A DNA stretch of 64,000 bases from an uncultured Lachnospiraceae bacterium (GCA_910577645.1 CAJTOL010000013.1:21691-85690); one strand, 5' to 3'; numbered from the stretch's first letter, positions 9,719-17,887 are shown. Numbers and translations: made by a program. The notes: a model not told the origin generated them from the sequence alone.

Positions 9719-9747
9719 TTGAAAATATTCAGGAAAGAGGTTATGAT
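9719..9747 (+). promoter_or_regulatory. Sigma-A promoter for the lipoprotein gene, with inverted repeat
   Basis: TTGAAA (9719-9724), 17-base spacer, TATGAT (9742-9747). An inverted repeat GAGGT-N8-ACCTC (9737-9741 and 9750-9754) flanks the -10 element and could be an operator. Read by eye. Confidence 0.55.
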
Positions 9748-9784
9748 ATACCTCATATGGGAGAAGCCATATAAGGAGGAGATT

Positions 9785-10402
9785 ATGAAAAAGGCAAAAC
9801 TGGCAGCGGCAATCCTTACAGCCGGGTTGGCTCTGGGGGCCTGCTCAGGGGCTGGAGGCAGCTTTCAGCCCACGGAAAACAGCATTTATGTGACAGCTGA
9901 CGGACAGCTGTCCACTGCCACCATAGAGGCGGTCAGCGGGGAGAGCTATACCGGAGAAGCATTTACCGCATTTGTAGAGCAGGCGGTATGTACATTTAAT
10001 GAAGAAAAGGGCAGTGCGTCCAAGGCCCGCAATGAGGAAGGACAGGCCAAGCTTCCGGCGGCGGTTCGGTCCTGCACCATAGAAGAGGGAAAGGCCTCCA
10101 TGATTTTAGATTATGGGGACGCCCAGTCTGTAGTGGATTTTTCAGAAGAAAGCGGGATTCCCATAACCAGCCTTACAGTAGGCCCGGTGGGCTCAGGGCT
10201 TCCGGCGCTGAAAAAGGCAGACGGATCTGCAGCCGATTCTGGTGAAGCGGCAGGCTCCGGCGGAATGATGGTGGAGGCGGAGGGCGCCGTTACCATCCAG
10301 ACAGAGGGAAAGATACTTTATATTACAGACGGCGTTACCGTGGTAGACGACAGGACCGTCCGCACCCCAGAGGGAAAAAGTACTGTAATTTTTAAGAAAT
10401 AG
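9785..10402 (+). CDS. Putative lipoprotein of unknown function
   Basis: A 205-aa protein starting with a lipoprotein signal peptide. The Lys-rich start and hydrophobic core end in the lipobox LGAC with Cys20 as the lipidation site, so it is anchored outside the membrane. The mature part is rich in Gly, Ala, Ser and Glu and has no domain that I recognise. The start chosen is the ATG behind AAGGAGGAGATT; the frame extends upstream only through a TTG inside the promoter. It has its own promoter and lies alone between recO and glyS. A short AAATAGCC/GGCTATTT hairpin overlaps its stop codon. Confidence 0.75.
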   Translation: MKKAKLAAAILTAGLALGACSGAGGSFQPTENSIYVTADGQLSTATIEAVSGESYTGEAFTAFVEQAVCTFNEEKGSASKARNEEGQAKLPAAVRSCTIEEGKASMILDYGDAQSVVDFSEESGIPITSLTVGPVGSGLPALKKADGSAADSGEAAGSGGMMVEAEGAVTIQTEGKILYITDGVTVVDDRTVRTPEGKSTVIFKK

Positions 10403-10524
10403 CCCTGCTGCAAGGCTATTTGGCTTGTTACCGGCAGAGCGCGACACAGACTATTACGGCGGAAGAAACGAAACCGGCGGCAGCGCCAGCCGGCCAAATA
10501 TAGAAGGAAAGAGGTTGGATAACT

Positions 10525-11913
10525 ATGGAAAAGACAATGGAGAAAATCGTTGCCCTGGCCAAATCCAGAGGCTTTGTATACCCGGGTTCCGAGATCTACG
10601 GAGGCCTTGCCAACACCTGGGATTATGGCAATTTAGGCGTGGAATTGAAAAACAATGTAAAAAAGGCCTGGTGGCAGAAATTTGTTCAGGAAAGCCCCTA
10701 CAATGTAGGCGTGGACTGCGCCATCCTGATGAATTCCCAGACCTGGGTGGCATCCGGCCATTTAGGCGGATTCTCTGACCCGCTAATGGACTGCAAAGCC
10801 TGCAAGGAGCGTTTCCGCGCAGATAAGCTGATTGAGGACTTTATGGCAGAAAAAGGCATAGAGCCGGATAACCCCATTGACGGCTGGAGCCAGGAAGAAA
10901 TGAAGAAATACATTGATGACAATAACATTTGCTGCCCAAGCTGCGGCAAACATGACTTTACCGATATCCGCCAGTTTAACCTGATGTTTAAGACCTTCCA
11001 GGGCGTGACCGAGGATGCCAAGAATACGGTATACCTGCGTCCCGAGACTGCCCAGGGGATTTTTGTAAACTTTAAAAACGTACAGCGCACCTCCAGAAAG
11101 AAGGTTCCCTTCGGCATCGGTCAGATTGGAAAATCTTTCCGAAACGAGATTACTCCCGGCAACTTCATCTTCCGCATCAGAGAGTTTGAGCAGATGGAAT
11201 TAGAGTTCTTCTGCAAGCCCGGCACGGATTTAGAATGGTTTGCATACTGGAAACAGTTCTGTATCAACTGGCTTCAGACACTGGGGATCAAGGAGGATGA
11301 GATGCGCGCAAGAGATCATTCTCCTGAAGAGCTGTGCTTTTACAGCAAGGCGACTACAGATATTGAGTTTCTCTTCCCCTTTGGCTGGGGCGAGCTGTGG
11401 GGAATTGCAGACCGTACCGATTATGACCTGACCCAGCATCAGAACACCTCCAGCCAGGATATGACTTATTTTGATGATGAGAGCAAGGAAAAATACATTC
11501 CCTATGTTATTGAGCCGTCTCTGGGTGCAGACCGGGTAACCCTGGCATTTTTATGCGCCGCTTATGACGAGGAAGAGATTGGCGAGGGCGATGTCCGCAC
11601 GGTTCTTCACTTCCATCCGGCTATTGCACCGGTTAAGGTAGGAGTTTTGCCTCTCTCCAAAAAGCTGAACCAGGGCGCTGAGAAGGTTTACGCGGAGCTT
11701 TCCAAGTACTACAACTGCGAATTTGACGACAGAGGAAACATTGGAAAGCGTTACAGGAGACAGGATGAGATTGGAACTCCTTTCTGCGTAACCTACGATT
11801 TTGACTCAGAAGAAGATCAGGCGGTAACCGTCCGTGACCGTGATACCATGGAACAGGTACGGGTACCCATTGCAGAACTTAAGAACTGGCTGGAAGAGAA
11901 ATTCCGCTTCTAA
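10525..11913 (+). CDS. glyS: Glycine--tRNA ligase (dimeric type)
   Basis: Class II glycyl-tRNA synthetase of the single-chain alpha2 type, 462 aa, which charges tRNA-Gly in the cytoplasm. Visible class II elements are the motif 2 region (FGIGQIGKSFRNEITP followed by FRIREFEQMELEFF) and the motif 3 segment EPSLGADRVTLAFL. A YLRPETAQGIFVNF block is typical of glycine enzymes. The C-terminal anticodon-binding domain starts near the APVKVGVLPLSKK segment. No T-box sequence was found in the 122 bases upstream. A hairpin terminator follows the gene. Confidence 0.97.
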   Translation: MEKTMEKIVALAKSRGFVYPGSEIYGGLANTWDYGNLGVELKNNVKKAWWQKFVQESPYNVGVDCAILMNSQTWVASGHLGGFSDPLMDCKACKERFRADKLIEDFMAEKGIEPDNPIDGWSQEEMKKYIDDNNICCPSCGKHDFTDIRQFNLMFKTFQGVTEDAKNTVYLRPETAQGIFVNFKNVQRTSRKKVPFGIGQIGKSFRNEITPGNFIFRIREFEQMELEFFCKPGTDLEWFAYWKQFCINWLQTLGIKEDEMRARDHSPEELCFYSKATTDIEFLFPFGWGELWGIADRTDYDLTQHQNTSSQDMTYFDDESKEKYIPYVIEPSLGADRVTLAFLCAAYDEEEIGEGDVRTVLHFHPAIAPVKVGVLPLSKKLNQGAEKVYAELSKYYNCEFDDRGNIGKRYRRQDEIGTPFCVTYDFDSEEDQAVTVRDRDTMEQVRVPIAELKNWLEEKFRF

Positions 11914-11957
11914 ACCGCGAATTGTAATGGTTATCACAGACTTATGAAAAGGTGATA

Positions 11958-12014
11958 GGAGCTGCCGCCTTTCGATTTGCCGTAAGGCAGACGGGAGACA
12001 GCAGCTCCTTGTTT
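11958..12014 (+). terminator. Hairpin terminator after glyS
   Basis: Stem GGAGCTGC (11958-11965) / GCAGCTCC (12001-12008) followed by TTGTTTTA. An inner hairpin TGCC-GTAA-GGCA lies in the loop. The T-tract ends only seven bases before the next start codon, which has no clear Shine-Dalgarno site, so the structure may also affect expression of the MATE gene. Confidence 0.6.
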
Positions 12015-12021
12015 TAGACTT

Positions 12022-13347
12022 ATGGATAATAAAAACGAATTTTTAACCAGGCAGCCGGCCAAGCTGTTTTTCTCCTATCTGATTCCGTCGGTCAGCGCGA
12101 CCCTGGTAACTTCCATTTATATTCTGGCAGATACCATGATGATCGGAAAAGGGGTGGGAGCAGTGGGCATTGCCGCATTAAATCTGATGCTGCCTGTCTT
12201 TTCCGTCTATATAGGAACCGGAATTTTATTCGGCGTAGGGGGAAGCGTACTGTTTTCTGTCTCCAAAGGGCGGGGGGAGGACCGGAAAGCTCAGGAATAT
12301 TTTACTGCTTCCGTCATTTTGGCGGCTTTGACCAGTGTATTTTATATGTGGCTCTTTACCATGTTTTTTGATCCCATTACGTTGGTGCTGGGAAGAAATC
12401 CGGGGACAGAGGAGTATGTCCGGGAATATGGCCGCTTTCTGAAAATGACGCCGGCTGTGTTCTTGTTCTCTTCCTTCCTTCAGGCATTTGTCCGCAATGA
12501 CAGCGAGCCTGGGCGGGCTATGGCAGGAGTGATTGTGGGAGGAGTCACCAATGTGTTTTTGGACTATCTCTTTATTTTTCGGTTTCAATGGGGGATGGGA
12601 GGGGCCGCTTTTGCCACAGTGCTGGGCTACGGGCTGACTACCTCTATTTTATGCACGCATTTTCTTTCCGGGAGAAATACCTTAGCTTTGGTAAAAGTAC
12701 AGTCGCTGGGGCATAAATGCCGGGAGGTGGTGTGCCATGGATTTTCCAGCTTTCTTTTAGAAGAGTCCAGCGGGATTATTTTGGTGATATTTAACCGGCA
12801 GCTCCTTCATTATGTGGGGGAGCTGGGGGTGGTGGTATACGGAATTATCTCCAACAGCGCTTTGGTAGTAAGCTCCATTAATAACGGCATTTCCCAGGCT
12901 GCCCAGCCGATTTTGGCGGTAAACTACGGGGCAGGCCAGAAGAAAAGAGTGGCGCTGGCCATGAGGTATGCCTCTGAGGCGGCAGTGGCTGGAGGGATTT
13001 TCTTCACAATTGTGGGCATCCTTTTTCCAAGACAGATTACCGGTTTCTTTGTGGAAGCAGGGCCGGAGATTATGGAGATGGCAGTAAAGGCGGTTCGGAT
13101 TTACTTCCTTTCCTTTCTGCCCCTGGGCTTGAATATGCTCTGCACCACCTACCTTCAGTGTGTCATGCTGCCGAATCAGGCAATGATAATATGCCTGCTG
13201 CGGGGATTTGTTTTCAGCGGCATCCTGGTGCTGATATTGCCTGTAATATGGGGAGTAACCGGTATCTGGGCGGTTATGCCGGTTACGGAAGTCCTTACAT
13301 TGGCCCTGTCCCTGGCCTTTCAGAGAAAGGCGTCCGGGAGAACATAA
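12022..13347 (+). CDS. MATE family efflux transporter 1
   Basis: Multidrug and toxin extrusion transporter of 441 aa with about 12 membrane helices, probably a Na+- or H+-coupled exporter of cationic compounds. The N-terminus (FLTRQPAKLFFSYLIPSV and the ADTMMIGKGVG segment) is typical of the NorM/DinF-like branch. It is the first of three adjacent MATE genes but is clearly diverged from the other two. No good ribosome binding site is visible. The start was kept because the protein begins at the position usual for relatives. Substrate unknown. Confidence 0.88.
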   Translation: MDNKNEFLTRQPAKLFFSYLIPSVSATLVTSIYILADTMMIGKGVGAVGIAALNLMLPVFSVYIGTGILFGVGGSVLFSVSKGRGEDRKAQEYFTASVILAALTSVFYMWLFTMFFDPITLVLGRNPGTEEYVREYGRFLKMTPAVFLFSSFLQAFVRNDSEPGRAMAGVIVGGVTNVFLDYLFIFRFQWGMGGAAFATVLGYGLTTSILCTHFLSGRNTLALVKVQSLGHKCREVVCHGFSSFLLEESSGIILVIFNRQLLHYVGELGVVVYGIISNSALVVSSINNGISQAAQPILAVNYGAGQKKRVALAMRYASEAAVAGGIFFTIVGILFPRQITGFFVEAGPEIMEMAVKAVRIYFLSFLPLGLNMLCTTYLQCVMLPNQAMIICLLRGFVFSGILVLILPVIWGVTGIWAVMPVTEVLTLALSLAFQRKASGRT

Positions 13348-13380
13348 TATTATTTGGAAAACTTAAGGAGAACTTATACA

Positions 13381-14745
13381 ATGAAGGACACCACAGAAAA
13401 ATCATTTGAGATGGATATGTGCAGCGGGCCTATTTTGGGAAAGGTTCTGGTATTTGCCCTGCCTTTAATGCTTTCAGGAATTCTGCAGCTTCTTTTTAAC
13501 GCAGCAGATATTATTGTGGTAGGGCGTTTTGCCGGAAAGCAGTCCCTGGCTGCGGTGGGATCTACCAGCTCTCTGATTAACCTCTTGATCAACCTGTTTA
13601 TTGGCCTGTCTGTAGGCGTAAATGTTCTGGTTGCCAAATACCATGGAGCCAGGGATGAGGAGGAAGTCAGCGCTACGGTGCATACCGCCATTGCCGTCAG
13701 CCTTATAAGCGGTCTTTTTCTGGTGATTGTGGGAATCGGCGCTGCCAGGCCTTTACTGGAGCTGATGGGGACTCCGGAGGATGTAATTAACAAATCCGTC
13801 CTTTATATGCGGGTATATTTTGCAGGTATGCCGGTGATAATGCTGTATAACTTTGGCAGCGCCATTCTCCGGGCCATTGGAGATACCAAACGGCCTCTGT
13901 ATTACCTGATGATTGCCGGAATAGTCAATGTAATGCTGAACCTGTTTTTTGTTATCAGCCTGAACATGGACGTGGCCGGTGTAGCTCTGGCAACGGTAGC
14001 AGCCCAGTGTATTTCCGCAGGGTTGATTGTCCGCTGCCTGATGAAGAGTCAGGGCGGGCTGAGGCTGCATTTAAAGCGCCTGCGTGTTAATGCCAAAAAG
14101 CTAGCTCAGATCGTCCGCATCGGCCTTCCGGCGGGAATGCAGGGAGCGATTTTTTCTATCTCCAACGTGCTGATTCAGTCCTCTGTCAACTCCTTTGGCT
14201 CGGTTGCCATGGCAGGGAACACGGCGGCTTCTAATATAGAAGGCTTTGTATATACATCTATGAACGCAGTTTACCAGACCAACTTAAGCTTTACCAGCCA
14301 GAATATAGGGGGAAAGAAATTCAGCCGTCTAAACCGGATTCTTTATACCTGTATGGGAGTTGTAACGGCTACAGGACTGATTATGGGCCTGGGGGCTGTT
14401 GCAGGCGGAAACTGGCTGCTGGGAATCTATTCTTCTGATCCGGAAGTAATCGCTTACGGAGCCAACCGGCTTTTGTTGATTTGCGTTCCTTATTTTATCT
14501 GCGGCCTTATGGACACGGCAGTGGGAAGCTTACGGGGAATGGGATACTCTATGCTGCCTATGGTAGTGTCTCTCACCGGAGCCTGTGCATTCCGGGTGGT
14601 ATGGATCTTTACGGTATTTGCAAGTTTCCGCTCCCTTACGGTGCTGTACATATCCTATCCCATATCCTGGAGCATCACCATGGCGGCTCATCTTTTTTGC
14701 TATTTTAAGCTGCGGAGAAAGTTTCCCAAGGAGGATGTTCAATGA
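13381..14745 (+). CDS. MATE family efflux transporter 2
   Basis: Second MATE exporter, 454 aa, about 12 helices, with the family motif NAADIIVVGRFAGKQSLAAVG near residues 40-60. Translation most likely starts at the ATG behind AAGGAG (13366-13371); an upstream in-frame TTG was rejected. Its stop overlaps the start of the third MATE gene as ATGA, so the two are translationally coupled and may form a functional pair. Substrate unknown. Confidence 0.9.
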   Translation: MKDTTEKSFEMDMCSGPILGKVLVFALPLMLSGILQLLFNAADIIVVGRFAGKQSLAAVGSTSSLINLLINLFIGLSVGVNVLVAKYHGARDEEEVSATVHTAIAVSLISGLFLVIVGIGAARPLLELMGTPEDVINKSVLYMRVYFAGMPVIMLYNFGSAILRAIGDTKRPLYYLMIAGIVNVMLNLFFVISLNMDVAGVALATVAAQCISAGLIVRCLMKSQGGLRLHLKRLRVNAKKLAQIVRIGLPAGMQGAIFSISNVLIQSSVNSFGSVAMAGNTAASNIEGFVYTSMNAVYQTNLSFTSQNIGGKKFSRLNRILYTCMGVVTATGLIMGLGAVAGGNWLLGIYSSDPEVIAYGANRLLLICVPYFICGLMDTAVGSLRGMGYSMLPMVVSLTGACAFRVVWIFTVFASFRSLTVLYISYPISWSITMAAHLFCYFKLRRKFPKEDVQ

Positions 14746-16085
14746 AAACGGATATGACAGAGGGGAGCATCCAGGGACATCTGGCGCGTTTTGCCATCCC
14801 TCTGATTTTAGGAAATATGTTTCAGCTTACTTACAATGCGGTGGATTCTATTGTGGTAGGCCGGTTTGTAGGGAATCAGGCTCAGGCGGCAGTAGGAATT
14901 GCCAATCCTCTGATGAATGTGCTGACCTTTTTTATTGTAGGCGTGTGCAACGGTATTGGGGTGATTATCAGTGAATATTACGGAGGAAGGGATGAAAGGC
15001 GCCTGCGGCTGGAAATGGGAACGGCCACAGTTTTTGGAAGCCTGTTTTTTGGCGGCCTGTCCCTTTTGCTGTGGCTGGGAGCGACTACAGCCCTTAAGCT
15101 TCTCAGGACTCCGGAAGAGATTTTGGGAATAACATCCGGCTATCTGCGGCTGATTGCGCCTGGGCTTCTGTTCATCTATGTATATAACCTTTATGCAACG
15201 GCATTGAGAAGTATGGGAGATGCCAAAACGCCGCTGTATTTTTTGATTTTTTCTTCGGTCCTTAATGTGCTTTTAGATATTTTGCTGGTGATAGCCCTTG
15301 ACCTGGGCGTTTATGGGGCGGCCGCAGGAACCCTGCTGTCTCAGATAAGCGCTTCAGCCTTGTGTCTGTTTTACGCCAGGAAGAAAGAGAAGGTCTTAAA
15401 GCTTCCTGGAAGCGAATTCCGGATTGACAAAGGGATTCTGAGAAGGACCATCCGATACAGCTGGGCTACAGGGATGCAGAAAATCACTTTAAATGTAGGA
15501 AAGCTTCTGATACAGAGCTTTGTTAATCCCCTGGGAGTAGACATAATTGCCGCTTTTAATGCGGTAAACCGGATTGAAGATTTTGTCCTTCAGCCGGAAC
15601 AGAGCATTGGGGCTGCCATTACTACGTTTGTAGCCCAGAACCGGGGAGCCGGAAAGGGAGAGAGGGTGTATCGGTCCTTTCGGGTAGGGATGCTGATGGA
15701 GGTGATTTACGGTATTTTTATCGGCATTGTGATTTTTGCCGGGGCGGAACCGGCTATGAGGTTGTTTTCCCCTGACCCAGACAATATAATGATTCCTCTG
15801 GGAGTCAGCTACCTTCATATTATGGCGGTAATGTATACTCTTCCGGGAGTCACCAACGGCCTTCAGGGCTATGTGAGAGGATGGGGGGCCATGAATCTTT
15901 GCCTCATCAGCACATTTTTACAGATTGGAAGCCGGGTAGTGTTTGCCGCCTTTTTAATCCCCATGTTCGGTATGCCGGGAATTGCCTATTGCTGCCTTAT
16001 GGGATGGTTTATTATGCTGGGATATGAGGCTCCTTACTTTCTGCGGCATAAAGCGGTGGAGTTTACTTTAAAATCTACTCAGTAA
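14742..16085 (+). CDS. MATE family efflux transporter 3
   Basis: Third MATE exporter, 447 aa. It resembles its upstream neighbour (NAVDSIVVGRFVGNQAQAAVG against NAADIIVVGRFAGKQSLAAVG), which points to tandem duplication followed by divergence. Overlapping ATGA coupling with the preceding gene suggests matched synthesis of both proteins. MATE proteins are usually monomers, so the pair may cover different substrates rather than form a heterodimer. The base composition turns AT-rich immediately after this gene. Confidence 0.9.
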   Translation: MKTDMTEGSIQGHLARFAIPLILGNMFQLTYNAVDSIVVGRFVGNQAQAAVGIANPLMNVLTFFIVGVCNGIGVIISEYYGGRDERRLRLEMGTATVFGSLFFGGLSLLLWLGATTALKLLRTPEEILGITSGYLRLIAPGLLFIYVYNLYATALRSMGDAKTPLYFLIFSSVLNVLLDILLVIALDLGVYGAAAGTLLSQISASALCLFYARKKEKVLKLPGSEFRIDKGILRRTIRYSWATGMQKITLNVGKLLIQSFVNPLGVDIIAAFNAVNRIEDFVLQPEQSIGAAITTFVAQNRGAGKGERVYRSFRVGMLMEVIYGIFIGIVIFAGAEPAMRLFSPDPDNIMIPLGVSYLHIMAVMYTLPGVTNGLQGYVRGWGAMNLCLISTFLQIGSRVVFAAFLIPMFGMPGIAYCCLMGWFIMLGYEAPYFLRHKAVEFTLKSTQ

Positions 16086-16151
16086 ACAAGGGAACATGCT
16101 TTAACATTCATTATAAATCTGCCTTATTATTTTATGAACTGGAGGTTGTTT

Positions 16152-16535
16152 ATGAAAAAATCTGAATTTGTATGCATAATAGCCACTTTTATTGCGATTA
16201 TTTTAGGCGTGATATTATTTTTTTCCATGGCAAGCACAGAAGGTAAACAGGACTATTTTGAGGGAAGAGTTTCAGAAATTTCAGATGATTATATGGTCAT
16301 TACAATTGACTCATCATATGAAAAGCTGATTAGTAAGTTAGGAGAAACTGTAAAAATAGAAAAAAAGGATGTTGTCAAAGAATGTGATTTTTCTAAATTT
16401 GCGTCCAATGAAAGTGTACGTGTGCTGCATAGTGGTATAAATTCAAAAGAACATGAATTAGAACATATATTTGCAATTTATACTTTGTCGGAAATGCCTG
16501 CTTCGCGTCCAGAAAAAATTGAAAGACAATATTAA
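16152..16535 (+). CDS. Small membrane-anchored protein of unknown function
   Basis: A 127-aa protein with a single N-terminal hydrophobic segment (residues 6-27, signal anchor) and a soluble external part rich in Glu, Lys and Ser. The soluble part begins YFEGRVSEISDDYMVI, a beta-rich pattern reminiscent of small OB-like secreted domains such as DUF3221, but I do not claim membership. The start is the ATG six bases behind GGAGG; the upstream in-frame ATG at 16134 lies before that site. The gene is much more AT-rich than its neighbours and opens an accessory island. A terminator follows. Confidence 0.7.
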   Translation: MKKSEFVCIIATFIAIILGVILFFSMASTEGKQDYFEGRVSEISDDYMVITIDSSYEKLISKLGETVKIEKKDVVKECDFSKFASNESVRVLHSGINSKEHELEHIFAIYTLSEMPASRPEKIERQY

Positions 16536-16558
16536 ATATGGTAGATTCTACCCATTAT

Positions 16559-16607
16559 GGGCCGCCGTCACGATTACAGCAATGGCGGCCCCCCTTCTTG
16601 TATTTTT
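16559..16607 (+). terminator. Terminator after small membrane protein
   Basis: Stem GGGCCGCC (16559-16566) / GGCGGCCC (16584-16591) followed by a C/T-rich stretch ending in TATTTTT. Confidence 0.65.
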
Positions 16608-16744
16608 CGTCAATGGAATAAGAATGAATTGAAGTAAAAATACAAAAAATTAGGCTGAAATAATGTATTAAAATAGAAACAATTGCAATAAATTAATACA
16701 ATAATACTATTAACAAAAAATAATAATAAAAATCAAAAAAAGCA

Positions 16745-16773
16745 TTGACAAAATAAGGGAAAAATAGTATACT
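16745..16773 (+). promoter_or_regulatory. Strong sigma-A promoter of an ORF-less transcript
   Basis: TTGACA (16745-16750), exactly 17 bases, TATACT (16768-16773), one mismatch to consensus. Transcription would start near 16780. No gene-sized ORF follows before the terminator at 17227-17266. Confidence 0.75.
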
Positions 16774-16779
16774 AAAACT

Positions 16780-17266
16780 ATCAAAAAAAGCATTACAAAA
16801 GAAACAAAATCTAAGAAAAGGAGGTACGGACCGCCGAACACATAAATAAGGGCTAGTTATCAGATAATGATAGACTTTGGCCAGGGAACCATCATACCGA
16901 AGCAAAAAGCCTGTAAGGAATATATCTCAGGATAATCGAAGCCTAAAGAAAACGGCTAATACGAAACCAGATAGAAGATGAAAATAAAAATGAGCAGATT
17001 ACGGGTGAGTTTGTAAGAGGAGATGGAAGGAAGAAAAATTTTATATAGAGAGTATCAGTTGTAGAGAACAACAAAATGGTACAAGAAGTTGGAAAGCTAA
17101 GCGATAGAAAGAGATGGTAGGTGCACTCTCCCAGAACACAAACCAGCATTACAAATCGCAAAGCAGTAAGACAACCTAAAACAAGAAAAGAGAGGTTTTA
17201 CAGTCCAATGGATGAAATAGCTTAAAGGCGGATATCGAAGCAGAAAAATTCGATGTCCGCCTTTTT
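16780..17266 (+). ncRNA. Candidate structured non-coding RNA, about 490 nt
   Basis: A unit bounded by a near-consensus promoter and a strong intrinsic terminator, with no reading frame of note on the + strand. The RNA would be purine- and A-rich with many short stems, for example AGCC/GGCT (16940-16943/16954-16957), GTTGT-AGAGA-ACAAC (17058-17072) and AACCT/AGGTT (17173-17177/17193-17197), separated by A-rich loops. That pattern fits large ornate bacterial RNAs. An AAGGAGGT-like sequence at 16818-16825 is not followed by a usable ORF. I cannot assign it to a known class (OLE, ROOL, GOLLD, raiA and 6S were considered without a recognised match). A degenerated mobile or phage segment is the main alternative. 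Confidence 0.5.
17224..17266 (+). terminator. Strong intrinsic terminator of the candidate RNA
   Basis: Arms 17224-17239 (AAAGGCGGATATCGAA) and 17249-17264, a 16-bp stem with one G-U pair, a nine-base A-rich loop, and a T-run at 17262-17266 whose first three bases pair with the leading AAA. Confidence 0.85.
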
Positions 17267-17281
17267 CAGTGCTTCCCATCA

Positions 17282-17479
17282 CCTTCTGATTTTGAAAAAG
17301 TTGGAACAATTATCGGTGTTGATAATGTGAAGTTTCCGGAAGAGAATTTCTATGGCTCCAGAGTGGAGGTGGGACAGGAAATATATTCACTTGGCTCAGA
17401 ACCGGAATATATTTACATAAAATATTCAAGCGGATTTGCTCGTTTTTCAGTAGAAAAGGTTGTAAATGACATTACATAG
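17282..17479 (+). pseudogene. Protein remnant without start codon
   Basis: An open frame of about 65 codons with protein-like content (it includes DFEKVGTIIGVDN and VEVGQEIYSLGSEPEYI) ends at TAG 17477-17479. No start codon or ribosome binding site precedes it. Upstream the frame runs into the terminator of the candidate RNA and reaches a stop at 17213. It looks like the 3' end of a gene cut off by a rearrangement. Family not recognised. Confidence 0.45.
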
Positions 17480-17502
17480 CGGGTGCTGGAAGTTCATAGG
17501 AA

Positions 17503-17531
17503 TTGACATATTTTCGTTTGTCGCGTATAAT
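17503..17531 (+). promoter_or_regulatory. Consensus sigma-A promoter of the type III antitoxin RNA
   Basis: TTGACA (17503-17508), 17 bases, TATAAT (17526-17531): a perfect consensus. Start predicted near 17538. Confidence 0.8.
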
Positions 17532-17537
17532 AATAGT

Positions 17538-17630
17538 AATGAGTAGAGATACTCAAAAAAGCGGTGTACCCTACCATAAGTGGGAGCTGAAAAAGCGGGC
17601 TGGATCGCAAGATTCAGTCCTTTTTATTTT
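17538..17630 (+). ncRNA. Remnant type III antitoxin RNA (ToxI/AntiQ-like)
   Basis: The transcript from the consensus promoter contains AAAAAGCGG at 17556 and again at 17590, a 34-base period close to the 34-36-base repeats of ToxI and AntiQ. One whole unit is present, with an internal CCCTAC/GTGGG hairpin, followed by the beginning of a second. The second unit runs into a terminator (17598-17630). The toxin start follows 11 bases later behind AGGAGGT. Promoter, repeats, terminator, toxin is the defining order of type III toxin-antitoxin loci, where the repeat RNA inhibits the toxin and the terminator sets their ratio. Most loci have more repeats, so this one is probably reduced. Confidence 0.6.
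17598..17630 (+). terminator. Intrinsic terminator between antitoxin RNA and toxin
   Basis: GGCTGGATC-GCAA-GATTCAGTCC stem-loop with one bulge and one G-U pair, followed by TTTTTATTTT. Confidence 0.7.
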
Positions 17631-17641
17631 AGGAGGTCAAT

Positions 17642-17833
17642 ATGAAGTTTTCATTTTATATGGTAGATGCTGGCTACTGCGATTATTTAAGAAAAAGCGA
17701 CCCCTGCGTGCCTTATACGATGAAACCTTATGCACCGCTTATGTCAGAGAAAACTTTTCTGATAACAGGGAAACAGACCAACTACATAGCAATAACGGTC
17801 AAGACAGCTGAAAGGAAAAACCTGATAAAATAA
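17642..17833 (+). pseudogene. Truncated ToxN/AbiQ-type endoribonuclease toxin
   Basis: A 63-codon frame behind a perfect AGGAGGT. Its first part, FYMVDAGYCDYLRKSDPCVPY, matches the N-terminus typical of ToxN/AbiQ toxins (a beta strand, then YxxYLRxxDxxVP). After about residue 27 it jumps to a segment with YAPL, which in full toxins lies some 15-20 residues further on, and then loses resemblance. Functional toxins are about 165-175 aa, so roughly two thirds, including the nuclease core, is missing. It follows the antitoxin repeat and terminator in canonical order, which supports the call. Probably inactive. Confidence 0.6.
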
Positions 17834-17847
17834 GAAAAAACTAAAAA

Positions 17848-17887
17848 AATCCCCCGCCCATTGCACGAAGCTAATGAACAGGGGATT
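17848..17887 (-). terminator. Terminator of the minus-strand 76-aa gene
   Basis: AATCCCC (17848-17854) / GGGGATT (17881-17887). On the minus strand the hairpin is followed by an uninterrupted T-run and then AGTTTTTT. Confidence 0.7.

Noticed and set aside
10403..10524. Possible glycine T-box leader before glyS
   Set aside because: The interval is only 122 bases and lacks the conserved T-box sequence and an antiterminator/terminator pair. Only a short hairpin at the previous stop and a GC-rich stem are visible.
16693..17309. Three small minus-strand frames in the AT-rich island
   Set aside because: Phe/Leu/Ser-rich translations from A/G-rich DNA, no ribosome binding sites, and they oppose a strong promoter-to-terminator unit.
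17503..17811. 102-codon frame overlapping the toxin remnant in another frame
   Set aside because: It begins inside the -35 element of the antitoxin promoter and runs through the antitoxin repeat and terminator. The toxin frame has the AGGAGGT site and family resemblance.
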